Positions 1 to 8,856 of a DNA stretch of 64,000 nucleotides are shown here, piece by piece. The position numbers and the translations under genes were made by a program. Origin of the DNA: Bartonella sp. A05 (lineage in GTDB: Bacteria > Pseudomonadota > Alphaproteobacteria > Rhizobiales > Rhizobiaceae); assembly GCF_026930145.1 (NCBI RefSeq), contig NZ_JANHOJ010000001.1:372001-436000 (forward strand), written 5' to 3'. The notes under the pieces are model-generated. The model saw only the letters and a program-made list of their open reading frames with translations. It ran no database searches and was not told the origin of the DNA. Numbering within the stretch: the stretch's first letter is position 1; each line of letters begins with the position of its first letter.

Positions 1-684
1 ATGCATATTGGTAGCCAGATCTGTGATTTGAAGCCATTTGAAGATGCATTTCTCATCACTGCGGATTTTGTGCGTCAATTATGGAGTGATGGTTATGCGA
101 TAACCCATGTAGATATTGGGGGTGGGCTCGGTATTCAGTATGGAAATGAATCTCATGCTGTGCCGTCTCCTTTTGATTATGCTGCATTGGTGGAGAAATA
201 TATTGCACCTTTAGGAATTAATATTATCTTAGAGCCTGGGCGTAGTATTGCTGGTGCAGCCGGTGTATTGGTAACATCTGTTCTGTATATCAAAAAGGGG
301 AAGGGGCGGAGTTTTGTTATTGTTGATGCGGCAATGAATGATTTCATTCGTTCAACACTTTATGACGCTTGGCAGAATGTGGTTCCTGTGAAGAAAATGG
401 CGGAAGATGCTCCCCTGATCTGTGCAGATATTGTCGGTCCAGTTTGTGAAACCGGTGATTATTTAGGATTGGATTATTGTTTGCCTGTATTGGCGGCAGG
501 GGATCTTTTAGTAGTCACAGGAGCGGGAGCTTACGGGGCAGTTATGGCAAGTACTTACAATAGCCGACTTTTGGTGCCGGAAGTTTTGGTTCAAAATACA
601 TATCATGCGGTGATTCGCCCGCGTCTTGATTATGAACAATTGATAGGATTTGATCGTATTCCAGATTGGATTGAGAGCTGTTAA
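1..684 (+). CDS. lysA: Diaminopimelate decarboxylase, C-terminal part (cut by window edge)
   Basis: PLP-dependent enzyme that decarboxylates meso-diaminopimelate to lysine, the last step of lysine synthesis. Only the last 227 residues are inside the window; the family is usually about 420 residues, so the PLP-lysine domain lies upstream. The window opens on the conserved HIGSQ motif, so the first ATG is an internal methionine and not the start. The visible part shows the GGGLG phosphate-binding loop near residue 40, EPGRSIAG near 78, and CETGD near 150, whose Cys and Glu contact substrate across the dimer. The family is clear; arginine or ornithine decarboxylases of the same fold fit the motifs less well. 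Confidence 0.93.
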   Translation: MHIGSQICDLKPFEDAFLITADFVRQLWSDGYAITHVDIGGGLGIQYGNESHAVPSPFDYAALVEKYIAPLGINIILEPGRSIAGAAGVLVTSVLYIKKGKGRSFVIVDAAMNDFIRSTLYDAWQNVVPVKKMAEDAPLICADIVGPVCETGDYLGLDYCLPVLAAGDLLVVTGAGAYGAVMASTYNSRLLVPEVLVQNTYHAVIRPRLDYEQLIGFDRIPDWIESC

Positions 685-799
685 ATGCCTTTGATCTCAT
701 TGTCACTCAACTTTTATGAGATAATTTATTGGGTGGAAATTGTTTTATATGGATCTTATGATCCTGACACACGACTATAAAAAGGACAAATGTGTATCT

Positions 800-3226
800 A
801 TGGGAGATGGAAGCATCAAAAGTTTTTCGAAAATAAAGCTTTTGTGTGTGCGCATTGTGGCTTGGTGTGTGCTATTTTTTGAAAGGATATGGTTGCGGCT
901 TTTGCCTTTTGTGCTGGTTCTTAGCCTGCTGTGTTCATTGAGTTGGTTTGGCATTTTTAACCTTCTGAATTATTGGTCGCATTTATTATTGCTTGCGTTA
1001 GTGTTTTTTGCTGCTGTATGGAGTTTGTTTCCGCTTTTTGGTTTCCGCTTGCCCACAATCAAGGATATTGATCGCCGTATTGAGCGCGCAAGTGGGCACA
1101 AACACCAACCTTTAAGTGTTCAAAGAGATCATTTATGCTCTGAAGATGATGAAGGTTTTCGTGCGATTGTTTGGCGTGAACATCAGCGCCGTATGTCAGA
1201 GCAATTACATCATTTGCAAGTCGGTTTTGTCTATCCCAATAGCGCTTCTTATGATCCTATGGCTATTAGGGCTTTATTTATTTTACTGTTTGTATGTGCT
1301 TTCAGTTTTTCTTTTAGTCCATCAGGAGGGCGTTTAACAGATGCTTTTGATTTGCATCCTATGGTTGATGAAGTATCTATGCGGATTGATGCTTGGATTA
1401 CTCCACCTGCTTATACGGGTGTTGCTCCCATTTATTTAACACGAGGTGAAATAACACAGTTTGCGATTCCTGAAAACAGTGATGTGGTTGTGCGCGTTGT
1501 CAATGATGCAGGTGTTACGGTAAAGGCTATATCTGAAGAGGATGGGCACAAGGTTTTACTTGCCGAGAAACATGAAAAAACATCTTTAAACGATCCAGTT
1601 GTTCATTTTGAAACACGTTTAGAACGTTCAATAAATTTGTCTGTATCATCGCGTCATAAGCAATATAAATGGCATTTACAGATGATGAAGGATCAGTCAC
1701 CAACGATTTGTTGGTTGGAAAAACCAGGGCGGATTTTAGCTGGATCATTAGAGCTTCAGTATGAAATGGATGATGATTATGGCGTTACGAAAGCTTTTGT
1801 TGAGATAGAACCTCTTTTTAATCAGAGCAAAGATGCTGTTCCTTTATATAAAGCACCTGAAATAGAGCTTCTTTTAGCGCACAATGGAAAAGGAAAAATG
1901 CGGATGGTACAAGATTTATCAAGCCATCCGTGGGCTGGCGCGGAAGTTAAAATCACTTTGGTTGCAGAAGATGGCGCTGGTCAGCAGGGACGCAGTAAAA
2001 CTTTTGTGATGACATTGCCGCAGCGTATTTTTACGAACCCTGTCGCTCGTGCAGTGAGTGAACAGCGTCGGTTATTGGCTCTTGATGCAGGTGCACGAGA
2101 GCGTGTTCTTGATATGCTTTCTGCTTTGCTTGCGCGCCCGGAACGTGGCCTTAAAAACGCAACGCATTTCCTTGTTTTACAAAGCGCATGGACAAGGCTT
2201 TCTATGGCAGAAACAGAAGACCAAGTGCGTGATGTGGTTCATTATTTATGGCAAATTGCCTTAGGCATTGAAGGCGATCAGTTTGAATCAGCTCAAAAAA
2301 GATTAAAGCAAGCACAGGTCGCTTTGCGTGATGCGCTGCGTCATGGTGCTTCAGATACAGAAATTGAACGACTTATGGCAGATTTGCGCCAAGCTATGGA
2401 TGATTATATTCGTGCTTTGGCTGAAAATGCGCCAGAAAATAGCAATTCTGGTGATACCGATCTTTCTGCGGATACATTGTACAAAAAGCTCGATTCAATT
2501 GAAGAAATGGCCAAAATAGGCTCTTCTTCTGCCGCAGAACAGCTTTTGGCTGAAATGGAGCAGACTCTTGATCATTTGCAAGTTCGGAAAAGCAATTCAG
2601 CAGAAGAGCAGAATAATAGCCAAACAGATCGGATGAAAGAAAAGATGGATCAGCTTGGTGATTTGATGCGTCGGCAGCAAGAAATTCTAAATGATACACA
2701 TCGTTTAGAAACTGAACAACGACATGGAGAAATGATGCTGAAAGATTTAAGAAGTTGGAGGAAAGCTTTGAAAAATCGTCAGGCTGAATTGCAGTCTGAA
2801 TTATTGGCACTAGAAAGAGAATTGTCGGAGCAAGGTATTGAACAGAGTGATGCACTGAAAGAAGCAGAAGAAAAAATGAATTCTGCAAAGAATGATCTCG
2901 ATCATGGAAATCATGAAATGTCATTGCAGAACCAGTCTAGAGCTTTAGAATCTTTGCGGCAAGGTGCTCAAAGTGTTTTGAAAACAATGCGTGAGGCGCT
3001 TCAAAAAGCAGGAAATAATCCAAATATTACGCCTGGCCCTCAAGACCCATTAGGACGTCCGCTTTCTTCAGAAACTGAGCAAGACAAAGGGAAGACGCCT
3101 GTACTTCAAGACAGTGATCGAACGCGTGCACGGCAGATTTTGGAAGAAATTCGTAAACGCTTGGGCAAAGAGCATATTCCAGAGGTAGAAAAGAACTATC
3201 TTGAAAGATTGCTGCGTTTTAATTAA
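800..3226 (+). CDS. TIGR02302/DUF4175 family large membrane protein
   Basis: A large protein of unknown function that follows lysA in many Rhizobiales. Hydrophobic helices lie in roughly the first 80 residues and again near residue 160. A beta-rich central part follows, and then a long charged Gln/Glu/Lys-rich coiled-coil stretch over about the last 300 residues. The C-terminal section is low in complexity and very hydrophilic. This is the usual architecture and length (about 800-830 residues) of the TIGR02302 family. The start is uncertain: ATG at 749 or TTG at 740 would add 17-20 residues; I chose 800 because AAGGAC lies upstream and the remaining N-terminus leads directly into the membrane segment. 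A cell-envelope role is only inferred. Confidence 0.75.
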   Translation: MGDGSIKSFSKIKLLCVRIVAWCVLFFERIWLRLLPFVLVLSLLCSLSWFGIFNLLNYWSHLLLLALVFFAAVWSLFPLFGFRLPTIKDIDRRIERASGHKHQPLSVQRDHLCSEDDEGFRAIVWREHQRRMSEQLHHLQVGFVYPNSASYDPMAIRALFILLFVCAFSFSFSPSGGRLTDAFDLHPMVDEVSMRIDAWITPPAYTGVAPIYLTRGEITQFAIPENSDVVVRVVNDAGVTVKAISEEDGHKVLLAEKHEKTSLNDPVVHFETRLERSINLSVSSRHKQYKWHLQMMKDQSPTICWLEKPGRILAGSLELQYEMDDDYGVTKAFVEIEPLFNQSKDAVPLYKAPEIELLLAHNGKGKMRMVQDLSSHPWAGAEVKITLVAEDGAGQQGRSKTFVMTLPQRIFTNPVARAVSEQRRLLALDAGARERVLDMLSALLARPERGLKNATHFLVLQSAWTRLSMAETEDQVRDVVHYLWQIALGIEGDQFESAQKRLKQAQVALRDALRHGASDTEIERLMADLRQAMDDYIRALAENAPENSNSGDTDLSADTLYKKLDSIEEMAKIGSSSAAEQLLAEMEQTLDHLQVRKSNSAEEQNNSQTDRMKEKMDQLGDLMRRQQEILNDTHRLETEQRHGEMMLKDLRSWRKALKNRQAELQSELLALERELSEQGIEQSDALKEAEEKMNSAKNDLDHGNHEMSLQNQSRALESLRQGAQSVLKTMREALQKAGNNPNITPGPQDPLGRPLSSETEQDKGKTPVLQDSDRTRARQILEEIRKRLGKEHIPEVEKNYLERLLRFN

Positions 3227-3494
3227 TCGGTTGGTTTTTTATCGATATGGGAGAAGGTTTATTGGAAGCTTTTATGGGGTGAGAAATCCAAAGATATGGT
3301 AAAATATCTTTGATGGCAGTGATCACAAAAATGGTGTGATTACGGGAGTGGTATGATTGCTGGTGGGTTACTTGATTTGAAAGAGTAAGATATTAAGATT
3401 TTTACTTTTTAGGAGAAAAGACAAGAACGCATGTGGAATTGAATGTGTGCAGATCTATAACAACTTTTAATTTGTTTCTACTGGGTACGGTAAA

Positions 3495-4286
3495 TTGGAT
3501 ATAGTTACACTTAGAGATTTTTATGCTTCGGCACTTGGTCGTCGGGTGCAGGAGACGCTTTGTGCTCAGTTAAATTTGTGTTGGCCGGATCTTGTTGATA
3601 AACGGGTTATGGGTCTTGGTTATGCACTCCCTTATCTTTCTGCATTGCGCAAACGAACACAATTGTGTTTTGCTTGTATGCCTGCTGCTCAGGGTGCTTC
3701 GCCTTGGCCTGACTCTGAAAAGGTGGCTACAGCACTTGTTTTTGAAGAAGATTTGCCTCTTCCTGATGTTTCAATCGACTGTATTTTGTTGGTACATGCA
3801 CTTGAATATACGGAAAATGCACGCGAAACACTGAATGAAATATGGCGTGTTTTAACTCCCAATGGTCGTTTGGTTGTGATTGTTCCCAATCGCAGGAGTA
3901 TTTGGGCGCGCAATGACCGAACGCCTTTTGGCTATGGCCAACCTTATAGTCGACAACAAGTTGTTCGTTTGTTTGAAGAAACAAATTTTACTCCCGGATC
4001 TGTACAGGAGATTGTGCATTATACGCCTTCTTCAGGCTACGCATCGCGGTTGTTTTTGTGTCTTTATGAGCCATTTATCCGTCATCTTTTTCCTTATTTT
4101 GGCGGACTGTTAATGTGTCAGGCGCAAAAACGTATTTATCAAGGATCGTTTTTACAGCGTCGTCAGTCACGACGTATTTTTATTCCTGCATTGTCGCCAC
4201 AAGCGTGTAAGAGGTCTATTTTGTCTTGCTCTGATCTCATTGCTAATAAAGAAAAAGTGGTATCAAAGCTGTTTTTACAACAATGA
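3495..4286 (+). CDS. Class I SAM-dependent methyltransferase
   Basis: Predicted SAM-dependent methyltransferase of 263 residues; the substrate is unknown. A glycine-containing motif I is near residues 38-48 (VMGLGYALPYL). The post-motif region DCILLVHALEYTENARETLNEIWRVLTPNGRLVVIVPNR-type sequence near 95-135 is typical of the Methyltransf_11 fold; I saw it as two consecutive blocks. The C-terminus is basic and may be flexible. The only reasonable start is TTG at 3495, because no in-frame ATG precedes motif I. It converges with the response-regulator gene, with only 13 bases between the stops. A ubiquinone- or lipid-methylating role is possible but unsupported. Confidence 0.75.
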   Translation: MDIVTLRDFYASALGRRVQETLCAQLNLCWPDLVDKRVMGLGYALPYLSALRKRTQLCFACMPAAQGASPWPDSEKVATALVFEEDLPLPDVSIDCILLVHALEYTENARETLNEIWRVLTPNGRLVVIVPNRRSIWARNDRTPFGYGQPYSRQQVVRLFEETNFTPGSVQEIVHYTPSSGYASRLFLCLYEPFIRHLFPYFGGLLMCQAQKRIYQGSFLQRRQSRRIFIPALSPQACKRSILSCSDLIANKEKVVSKLFLQQ

Positions 4287-4299
4287 TTGCAGATAAAAC

Positions 4300-4983
4300 C
4301 TAAAGATTAAGGCGGTATCCATTGTTATCTGTAATGAGAATTTGTGCATTGGAAGGATCTTTTTCGATTTTTTGTCGCAAACGATAAATATGGGTTTCTA
4401 ATGTATGAGTGACAATATCTTCATTGTAGCTCCAAATATGTTTCAATAATGTTTCGCGACTTACGATTTGGTTTCTAACCTGATAGAGATATTTCAGAAT
4501 CGCTGTCTCTTTTTCGGTGAGGCGAATTTCATTGTTATGTTGATCAATGAGAAGCTTTTGTCCGGGTTTGAAAGTATAGGAACCAATTTGAAAAATTTTA
4601 TCTTCATTGGGTTCGTATTGACGCAATTGGGCGCGGATACGCGCTAACAGTACAGCAAAGCGAAAAGGTTTTGTCACGTAATCATTAGCGCCCGCTTCAA
4701 TGTTTAAAATAGTATCACAATCTGTGTCACAGTCAGTAATCATGATAATGGGAGCACGAAATCCTTGAGTGCGTAATTTTTTAACGGCTTCACGGCCATC
4801 AAGATCAGAAAGACTGATATCAAGAATAACCAGATCAATATTTTTTTTTTGGGCTATTGTGATCCCTGCTACAGCTGTTTTTGCTTGGAGAACTTCAAAT
4901 TCATTATGTATTTGCAATTGTTCTACCAGAATAGGGCGTAGATCATCGTCATCCTCAATAATGAGAAGAGTAGAATTGTTCAT
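4300..4983 (-). CDS. cenR: OmpR-family response regulator, CenR/OtpR-like
   Basis: Two-component response regulator of 227 residues with an N-terminal receiver domain and a C-terminal winged-helix DNA-binding domain. The acidic pocket is EDDDD at 10-14, the phospho-acceptor is Asp55 (VILDIS), and the conserved Lys105 is in YVTKP. The effector half contains the OmpR-type recognition helix THTLETHIYRLRQKI. No histidine kinase is adjacent, so it is an orphan regulator. Length, the start of the protein (EDDDDLRPILVEQL) and its place beside an L,D-transpeptidase gene match the essential alphaproteobacterial envelope regulator CenR (OtpR in Brucella). That symbol is from memory and needs a homology check. 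Confidence 0.8.
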   Translation of the reverse strand: MNNSTLLIIEDDDDLRPILVEQLQIHNEFEVLQAKTAVAGITIAQKKNIDLVILDISLSDLDGREAVKKLRTQGFRAPIIMITDCDTDCDTILNIEAGANDYVTKPFRFAVLLARIRAQLRQYEPNEDKIFQIGSYTFKPGQKLLIDQHNNEIRLTEKETAILKYLYQVRNQIVSRETLLKHIWSYNEDIVTHTLETHIYRLRQKIEKDPSNAQILITDNNGYRLNL

Positions 4984-5050
4984 TTTTTCCCTCTATAAGG
5001 CATGTTTGCGTTATGATTAGTGGAAAGCAATTTCATGAAAATGAGATTTC

Positions 5051-5614
5051 ATGCAAGTTAAATTAAAAAAGAAATCCTATAAAAAATCAACTTTTGTGAC
5101 TTCTATAGAGGTTCGTCAAAAGGCAGGTATCCGTACGCAGGGTATTCTGTGTGTTGGTCAGCATCGTTTTTTATGTGCTTTAGGGCGGTCTGGGATTTCT
5201 GCTTTGAAGCGCGAGGGGGATGGTGCTACACCTTTGGCGCGGATGCGTTGTTTAGGGGGATTTCGCTATAATTTTTATCGTTCTTTTCCGCACACAGTTT
5301 TGTCTTTTCACCGCATTCGAACATACGATGGTTGGTGCAATGCCAGTGGTGATGCCAATTATAATCGTTTGGTTCGTCTTCCTTATCCGAAAAGTACTGA
5401 AAAGATGCAGCGTGAGGATGGTCTTTACACTATTGGCTTGATCTTGGATTGGAACGTCACCGAACGAAAAATGGCAAGAGGGAGCGCTATCTTTATGCAT
5501 TTAGCGCGAGATAATTATGCACCAACAGAAGGATGTATTGCATTGTCTCGACGTGATATGGAGCGACTTTTGCCTTATATTCATAGGAGAACAAGCATTG
5601 CTGTTTTAGGTTAA
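5051..5614 (+). CDS. L,D-transpeptidase (YkuD) family protein
   Basis: Predicted periplasmic cysteine transpeptidase acting on peptidoglycan stem peptides. The C-terminal half contains the catalytic signature, with His150 (FMHLARDN) and Cys162 (PTEGCIAL) at the usual 12-residue spacing. Protein length is 187 residues, short as for the single-domain family. The first 25 residues are Lys-rich and no clear cleavable signal peptide is visible, so the true start or export route is uncertain. It is divergent from the cenR-like regulator (67 bases apart), and a shared envelope theme is plausible. The stop overlaps the end of the convergent EVE gene by 4 bases. Confidence 0.82.
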   Translation: MQVKLKKKSYKKSTFVTSIEVRQKAGIRTQGILCVGQHRFLCALGRSGISALKREGDGATPLARMRCLGGFRYNFYRSFPHTVLSFHRIRTYDGWCNASGDANYNRLVRLPYPKSTEKMQREDGLYTIGLILDWNVTERKMARGSAIFMHLARDNYAPTEGCIALSRRDMERLLPYIHRRTSIAVLG

Positions 5615-6039
5615 AACATTTCTCGTTTAAGTCCACCCATCGCGCAGACCTCTTTCCATTCATCTTCTGTAACAGGTTGTACCGATAAGCGCATGGCTTT
5701 GACCAAAGTCATATTGTTCAGTTTTGGGTTCGCTTTGACCTGTTTTAATGAAACGGGGATTGGCATATCGCAAACAGCGCGAATATCTACGCATTCCCAG
5801 CGCGGATCAAGTGTTGTAGAATCAGGATGTGCTTCTGCACAGACTTCTACAATACCGACAATTTCTAATCCTTTATTAGAATGATAAAAAAAGCCTTTAT
5901 CACCATATTTCATAGCACGCATGTTGTTTCGGGCCTGGTAGTTGCGCACGCCATCCCATTGTTCGCCACAAGCGCCTTTTTGTTTTTGCATATCCCACGA
6001 CCATTTATGGGGTTCAGATTTAAAAAGCCAATAAGCCAT
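5611..6039 (-). CDS. EVE domain-containing protein
   Basis: A 142-residue single-domain protein of the EVE/PUA-like fold, which is related to YTH modified-base readers; bacterial members are suspected to bind modified nucleotides. Family hallmarks are the N-terminal MAYWLFKSEPHKWSWD, the aromatic pair in WDGVRNYQARNNMR near residues 29-43, and the GFFYHS strand near residue 49. The ligand and pathway are unknown. It lies downstream of tsaD on the same strand, separated by 127 bases. In several Rhizobiales I remember gpsA and a YciI-like gene in that interval, and neither is present here. Confidence 0.88.
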   Translation of the reverse strand: MAYWLFKSEPHKWSWDMQKQKGACGEQWDGVRNYQARNNMRAMKYGDKGFFYHSNKGLEIVGIVEVCAEAHPDSTTLDPRWECVDIRAVCDMPIPVSLKQVKANPKLNNMTLVKAMRLSVQPVTEDEWKEVCAMGGLKREMF

Positions 6040-6166
6040 TTGATTTCCTTTTCTATCAATATAATGCGTGTTTAGAATTTATGTGGTGAATAATGAGTGT
6101 TTGAATGGTCCTGCAAAAAGGTGTTTTGGATTTAAAACAGTGTTCATAATAGATGCTTTTGTTCTA

Positions 6167-7261
6167 TTATGCTTTTGTCCCACGGCGTCCTGTTCCGATC
6201 AAAGGAGTGGCTTTTTCATCCAATGGCCAGCGTGAACGAGGCGCGATATCAAGAGAGCTTGTTTGACCCCGTATAAGCCGTTCTGCACCAGCAAAAGCAA
6301 TCATGGCAGCATTGTCCGTACAGAGAGAAAGAGGAGGAGCAATAAATTCAAAGCCATATTGGTGAGAACGTGCTTGTAACGTAGCACGAATGGCTTGATT
6401 GGCTGCTACTCCGCCAGCAACAACCAAAGCAGGTGGGCGTTGTCTTGGGTGATGAGAGAAAGGATAGTGGCGGATAAAGTGTTGTAAAGCCAAATCAACG
6501 CGATCTTGTAATGTATCGGTGACGGCAGCTTGAAAGCTTGCGGCAATGTCAGCAATATCACGTTCTGTAAGAGGGGCTATAGCTGTTGCAGCTTGTCGAA
6601 CAGCGGTTTTTAGACCGGAAAAAGAAAAATCTAATCGTTTTTCTCCTTTTAAAGGTCGAGGGAGAGGGATGCGATTTGGATCACCGGATAGAGCAGCTTT
6701 TTCAAGTGCGGGGCCTCCAGGATAAGGGAGGCCTAGAAGTTTTGCTGTTTTGTCGAAAGCTTCTCCTAGGGCATCATCAATTGTGGTTCCTAAACGCTGA
6801 TAATTGCCTACACCATGGACAAGGATCATCTGTGTATGGCCACCTGAGACCAGCAGCAATAAATAAGGGAAGTTGACATTATGGGTTAGCACAGCTGTTA
6901 AAGCATGTCCTTCCAGATGATTAATAGCAATAAAAGGTTTTCCAGTTGCAAGCGCCAGAGCTTTTGCACTCATAAGTCCTACGAGTAGTCCTCCGACTAA
7001 GCCAGGGCCACTTGTGGCAGCAATCGCATCAATTTCTTTGAGCTTTGTATTGGCTTCTGTCAGTGCTTTGAGAATCAAACCATCGAGAATTTCCACATGG
7101 GCACGAGCAGCGATTTCAGGAACGACACCGCCATAAGGTGCGTGATTATCAATTTGGCTCCAAACAATATTGGACAGAATACGGCTCATTCCTTCATTAT
7201 CACGTTCAATAATCGCAGCAGCAGTTTCATCGCAACTCGTCTCTATTCCCAACAGGCGCAT
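6167..7261 (-). CDS. tsaD: tRNA N6-adenosine threonylcarbamoyltransferase TsaD
   Basis: Transfers the threonylcarbamoyl group to A37 of ANN-decoding tRNAs (t6A), together with TsaB and TsaE; cytoplasmic and essential in most bacteria. The 364-residue protein opens with the kinase-fold [13 protein letters not shown] and has the metal-binding His115 and His119 (NHLEGH). It also has SGGHTQ near 137 and the late CTDNAAMIA motif. Length is normal for alphaproteobacteria. The gene is divergent from the Mic60-like gene, with a gene-free interval of about 350 bases between them. Confidence 0.97.
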   Translation of the reverse strand: MRLLGIETSCDETAAAIIERDNEGMSRILSNIVWSQIDNHAPYGGVVPEIAARAHVEILDGLILKALTEANTKLKEIDAIAATSGPGLVGGLLVGLMSAKALALATGKPFIAINHLEGHALTAVLTHNVNFPYLLLLVSGGHTQMILVHGVGNYQRLGTTIDDALGEAFDKTAKLLGLPYPGGPALEKAALSGDPNRIPLPRPLKGEKRLDFSFSGLKTAVRQAATAIAPLTERDIADIAASFQAAVTDTLQDRVDLALQHFIRHYPFSHHPRQRPPALVVAGGVAANQAIRATLQARSHQYGFEFIAPPLSLCTDNAAMIAFAGAERLIRGQTSSLDIAPRSRWPLDEKATPLIGTGRRGTKA

Positions 7262-7612
7262 TCGGGTTAAACCTTATGTTGAAAGATTCTCTAAAATGTC
7301 GGTATCATGGCAAGCCAAAAATGCCAAGAGCTACTCTTAAAATTGGCGTTGGCTATAGTTACTAAGGTGTATGATAAATCCTAGTTTCACATAATCTAGT
7401 TTTGGAAATAGAACTTATACAGGAGTTGAAGAGCTAAACATCTTTTTCATGTATTTTTTAGCATGCACTGTTGCAGCAATGCTAAAGCTTTTTTTAGCTT
7501 TTGACTGTAATATACGATGAAGAAAATATGAAGTAAGCTCTTCAAAAAATGTTTGGTTTTTAAAGTTTTCTTTAGTTTATTATAAACTAAAGTGTGTGAG
7601 ACAAAGGTGACA
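7262..7612. other. Gene-free interval between tsaD and the Mic60-like gene
   Basis: About 350 AT-rich bases without a convincing reading frame. It must hold the divergent promoters of tsaD and of the Mic60-like/hemY pair. From knowledge of Rhizobiales gene order, this is where hemC and hemD usually sit; nothing recognisable of either remains. Bartonella is known to require host heme. Confidence 0.6.
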
Positions 7613-8845
7613 ATGATGGCAGATTCTTCAAAAACGAGAAAAAAACCGCATTATACCGGTGTAAATCGTAAAGTGCCTGTGATTGAGCATGAAGCCATAG
7701 ACCATGACTCAAAGCAACAAACGCAAAAACCAGCAGATCCAATCAAGATGGAAAAACAAAGCAAGAAAAGTGAAGAGAGTGAAGAGTGTGTATACACATC
7801 TGGCGTATCTTGGATTCGCTTGTTGCTTTCAGGAGTTATGGGTGGTCTCATTACCTTAAGTTTGTGGATAGGGATTCAATGGGCAAGCTTTCTCCCTTCT
7901 TTTGTAACAAGTGATCGCGTTGCAGGAGAGCAAGCTTTGCAGATGGTGGAAAGCTATAAAAAACAATTTGAAGAAACGATAGAACGGTATGAGCGTGATC
8001 TTCAAATGTTGAGAGAAAAAGTAAGTCATGTTACTAAAGAGTTGAATACGTTGAAGACAACTTTTGATTCTTTTGCATCACAACATCTTAACCCTTTTCA
8101 AGAGGATAAGGTTTCTCAAGAAGAGAATAAGCAAGCTTTTACGGTTTTAGAAGACAAAGTCAGTGTTCTTGAAAAGCAAGTGCAAAATTTGGTTCGAATG
8201 ACACAAGATATGAAGTCAGATTTTCTTGTTGGACAAAGCAATCAAAATGATCTTGTTGCATTAAAGAAACAATTAGATAATATGCGGGAAAAAATTGATA
8301 CTAAGAGTGCTGAGAAAAATGAAACAAACACAGCGATGTTTATTGCGATCATTGCGTTAAAAAACGCTGTGGATCGGGGTGGGTCTTATGTCAATGAATT
8401 GGAAATCGTACAGCAGTTTTTACCGTTGGCTGAGGGGCTGGATTTGTTGCAAAAAACAGCAAGCACAGGTCTTCCAAGTTCTGCTAAACTGTCGGCTGAT
8501 TTTGCAGATGTTGCGGATGCGATTGTGCGCACGCAAAGTATGGTTGCGTCAAAAGATGATTTTTCTGAACAAATATGGGCGTGGATAAAAGGTTTAGTTG
8601 TTTCACGACCGGTGGGAAATGTTGAAGGTACAACAGTTGGTGCAATTGCAGCGCGAATGGAAGTGGCCATTCAAGTGGGTGATTACGAAAAGGCTTTAGC
8701 CGAATGGCAAACATTGCCCCAAAGTGCTAAGGATGTTTCGGCCGATTTTATCCATAAACTTGAGCGATCCCTTGCTGTTCATCGTGTTCTTCAGAAATTG
8801 TTGGTTTTTGTACAACAAGAGGCTTCCAAAGTAACAAAGATGTAA
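7613..8845 (+). CDS. Mic60/mitofilin-like inner membrane protein (COG4223 type)
   Basis: Inner-membrane protein of the alphaproteobacterial mitofilin (Mic60) lineage, expected to shape or bridge the envelope. A polar, Lys-rich N-terminal cytoplasmic segment of about 60 residues is followed by one membrane helix around residues 65-90. A long coiled coil comes next (about 100-230), then a helical C-terminal mitofilin-type domain. ATG codons at 7613 and 7616 are better starts than the upstream GTG at 7592, which lacks a clear Shine-Dalgarno sequence. It stops 11 bases before hemY, so the two form an operon, as in other Rhizobiales where they follow hemC/hemD. Confidence 0.8.
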   Translation: MMADSSKTRKKPHYTGVNRKVPVIEHEAIDHDSKQQTQKPADPIKMEKQSKKSEESEECVYTSGVSWIRLLLSGVMGGLITLSLWIGIQWASFLPSFVTSDRVAGEQALQMVESYKKQFEETIERYERDLQMLREKVSHVTKELNTLKTTFDSFASQHLNPFQEDKVSQEENKQAFTVLEDKVSVLEKQVQNLVRMTQDMKSDFLVGQSNQNDLVALKKQLDNMREKIDTKSAEKNETNTAMFIAIIALKNAVDRGGSYVNELEIVQQFLPLAEGLDLLQKTASTGLPSSAKLSADFADVADAIVRTQSMVASKDDFSEQIWAWIKGLVVSRPVGNVEGTTVGAIAARMEVAIQVGDYEKALAEWQTLPQSAKDVSADFIHKLERSLAVHRVLQKLLVFVQQEASKVTKM

Positions 8846-8856
8846 ATAGGGCTAAA

